Origin: CANGTU01 sp046336655
GTDB taxonomy: Bacteria; Bacteroidota; Bacteroidia; Flavobacteriales_D; Sanyastnellaceae
NCBI GenBank assembly: GCA_046336655.1
Contig: JBKDGH010000178.1
Location: forward strand, 1-33,473
Reading direction: 5' to 3'
Length of the DNA stretch: 33,473 nt
Under the pieces are notes generated by a model. The model was given only the letters and a program-made list of their open reading frames with translations, ran no database searches and was not told the origin of the DNA. A program made the translations under genes and the position numbers. Below are positions 33,465-33,473 of the stretch, piece after piece. Numbering within the stretch: position 1 is the stretch's first letter; each line of letters opens with the position of its first letter.

Positions 33465-33473
33465 AATGCGTCA

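Larger units (their letters stand above)
32301..33473 (-). mobile_element. IS630-type insertion sequence, right end at or beyond the window edge
   Basis: A single transposase is encoded on the minus strand in two frames joined at a slippery run. The element lies eight bases after the mlaD stop. Exact ends cannot be fixed: the 5'-side end may be at or past position 33473, and no convincing terminal inverted repeat pair can be drawn within the window. The family inserts at TA, and the mlaD TAG contains a possible target TA. Confidence 0.8.

Noticed and set aside
32301..33473. Terminal inverted repeats of the IS630-type element
   Set aside because: TGACG occurs near both ends, but at one end it lies inside the transposase coding sequence and the alignment is poor; the true right end may be outside the window.
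1..33473. tRNA, rRNA, CRISPR arrays and riboswitches
   Set aside because: I saw no tRNA-like cloverleaf, no rRNA sequence, no regularly spaced repeats and no known riboswitch pattern; the intergenic regions are short and filled by promoters and hairpins.

Overview
The window looks like chromosomal DNA from a member of the Bacteroidota, most likely a Flavobacteriales-type bacterium. Three things point there: type IX secretion (T9SS) C-terminal sorting domains, core promoters of the TTG-N19-TAnnTTTG kind, and a complete complex I operon whose short NuoG lacks the molybdopterin-like domain. Most of the window is GC-rich; hand-counted 60-base samples of nuo genes give 60-65%. The exceptions are an AT-rich island between nuoF and nuoG and an IS630-type element at the right edge.

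Layout. 1-2448: 3' part of sucA (2-oxoglutarate dehydrogenase E1) and complete sucB (E2), closed by a hairpin. 2554-3546: a secreted PKD protein ending in a cysteine motif and a dockerin-like calcium loop. 3600-6969: nuoA-nuoE behind a clear promoter. 7087-16610: a block of almost 10 kb that splits the nuo operon. It holds a minus-strand T9SS protein, a TPR sensor kinase, a LuxR-type response regulator, a small lipoprotein and a 1601-residue T9SS protein with a serine-hydrolase elbow and a beta-helix-like region. 16634-27374: a terminator, a second promoter closely resembling that of nuoA, then nuoF, two unrecognised genes, and nuoG to nuoN. 27389-32300: envelope genes, namely an LptD-like protein on the minus strand, then an N-acetylmuramoyl-L-alanine amidase with a SPOR domain and an MCE/MlaD protein on the plus strand. 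32301-33473: an IS630-type element whose two transposase frames meet at an A-AAA-AAA slip site.

How the genes work together. SucAB makes succinyl-CoA and, through the shared E3 enzyme, NADH. NuoA-N oxidises NADH and pumps ions. The kinase/regulator pair sits next to surface-protein genes and may control them, but nothing in the sequence proves it. The LptD, amidase and MlaD genes serve outer-membrane and cell-wall upkeep.

The most unusual locus is the two-gene cassette at 18158-19128. It codes for a predicted three-helix membrane protein with a coiled coil and a small soluble protein. Its start and stop codons overlap those of nuoF, of each other and of nuoG, its base composition differs sharply from its neighbours, and the composition change begins inside the last codons of nuoF. 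I do not recognise either protein.
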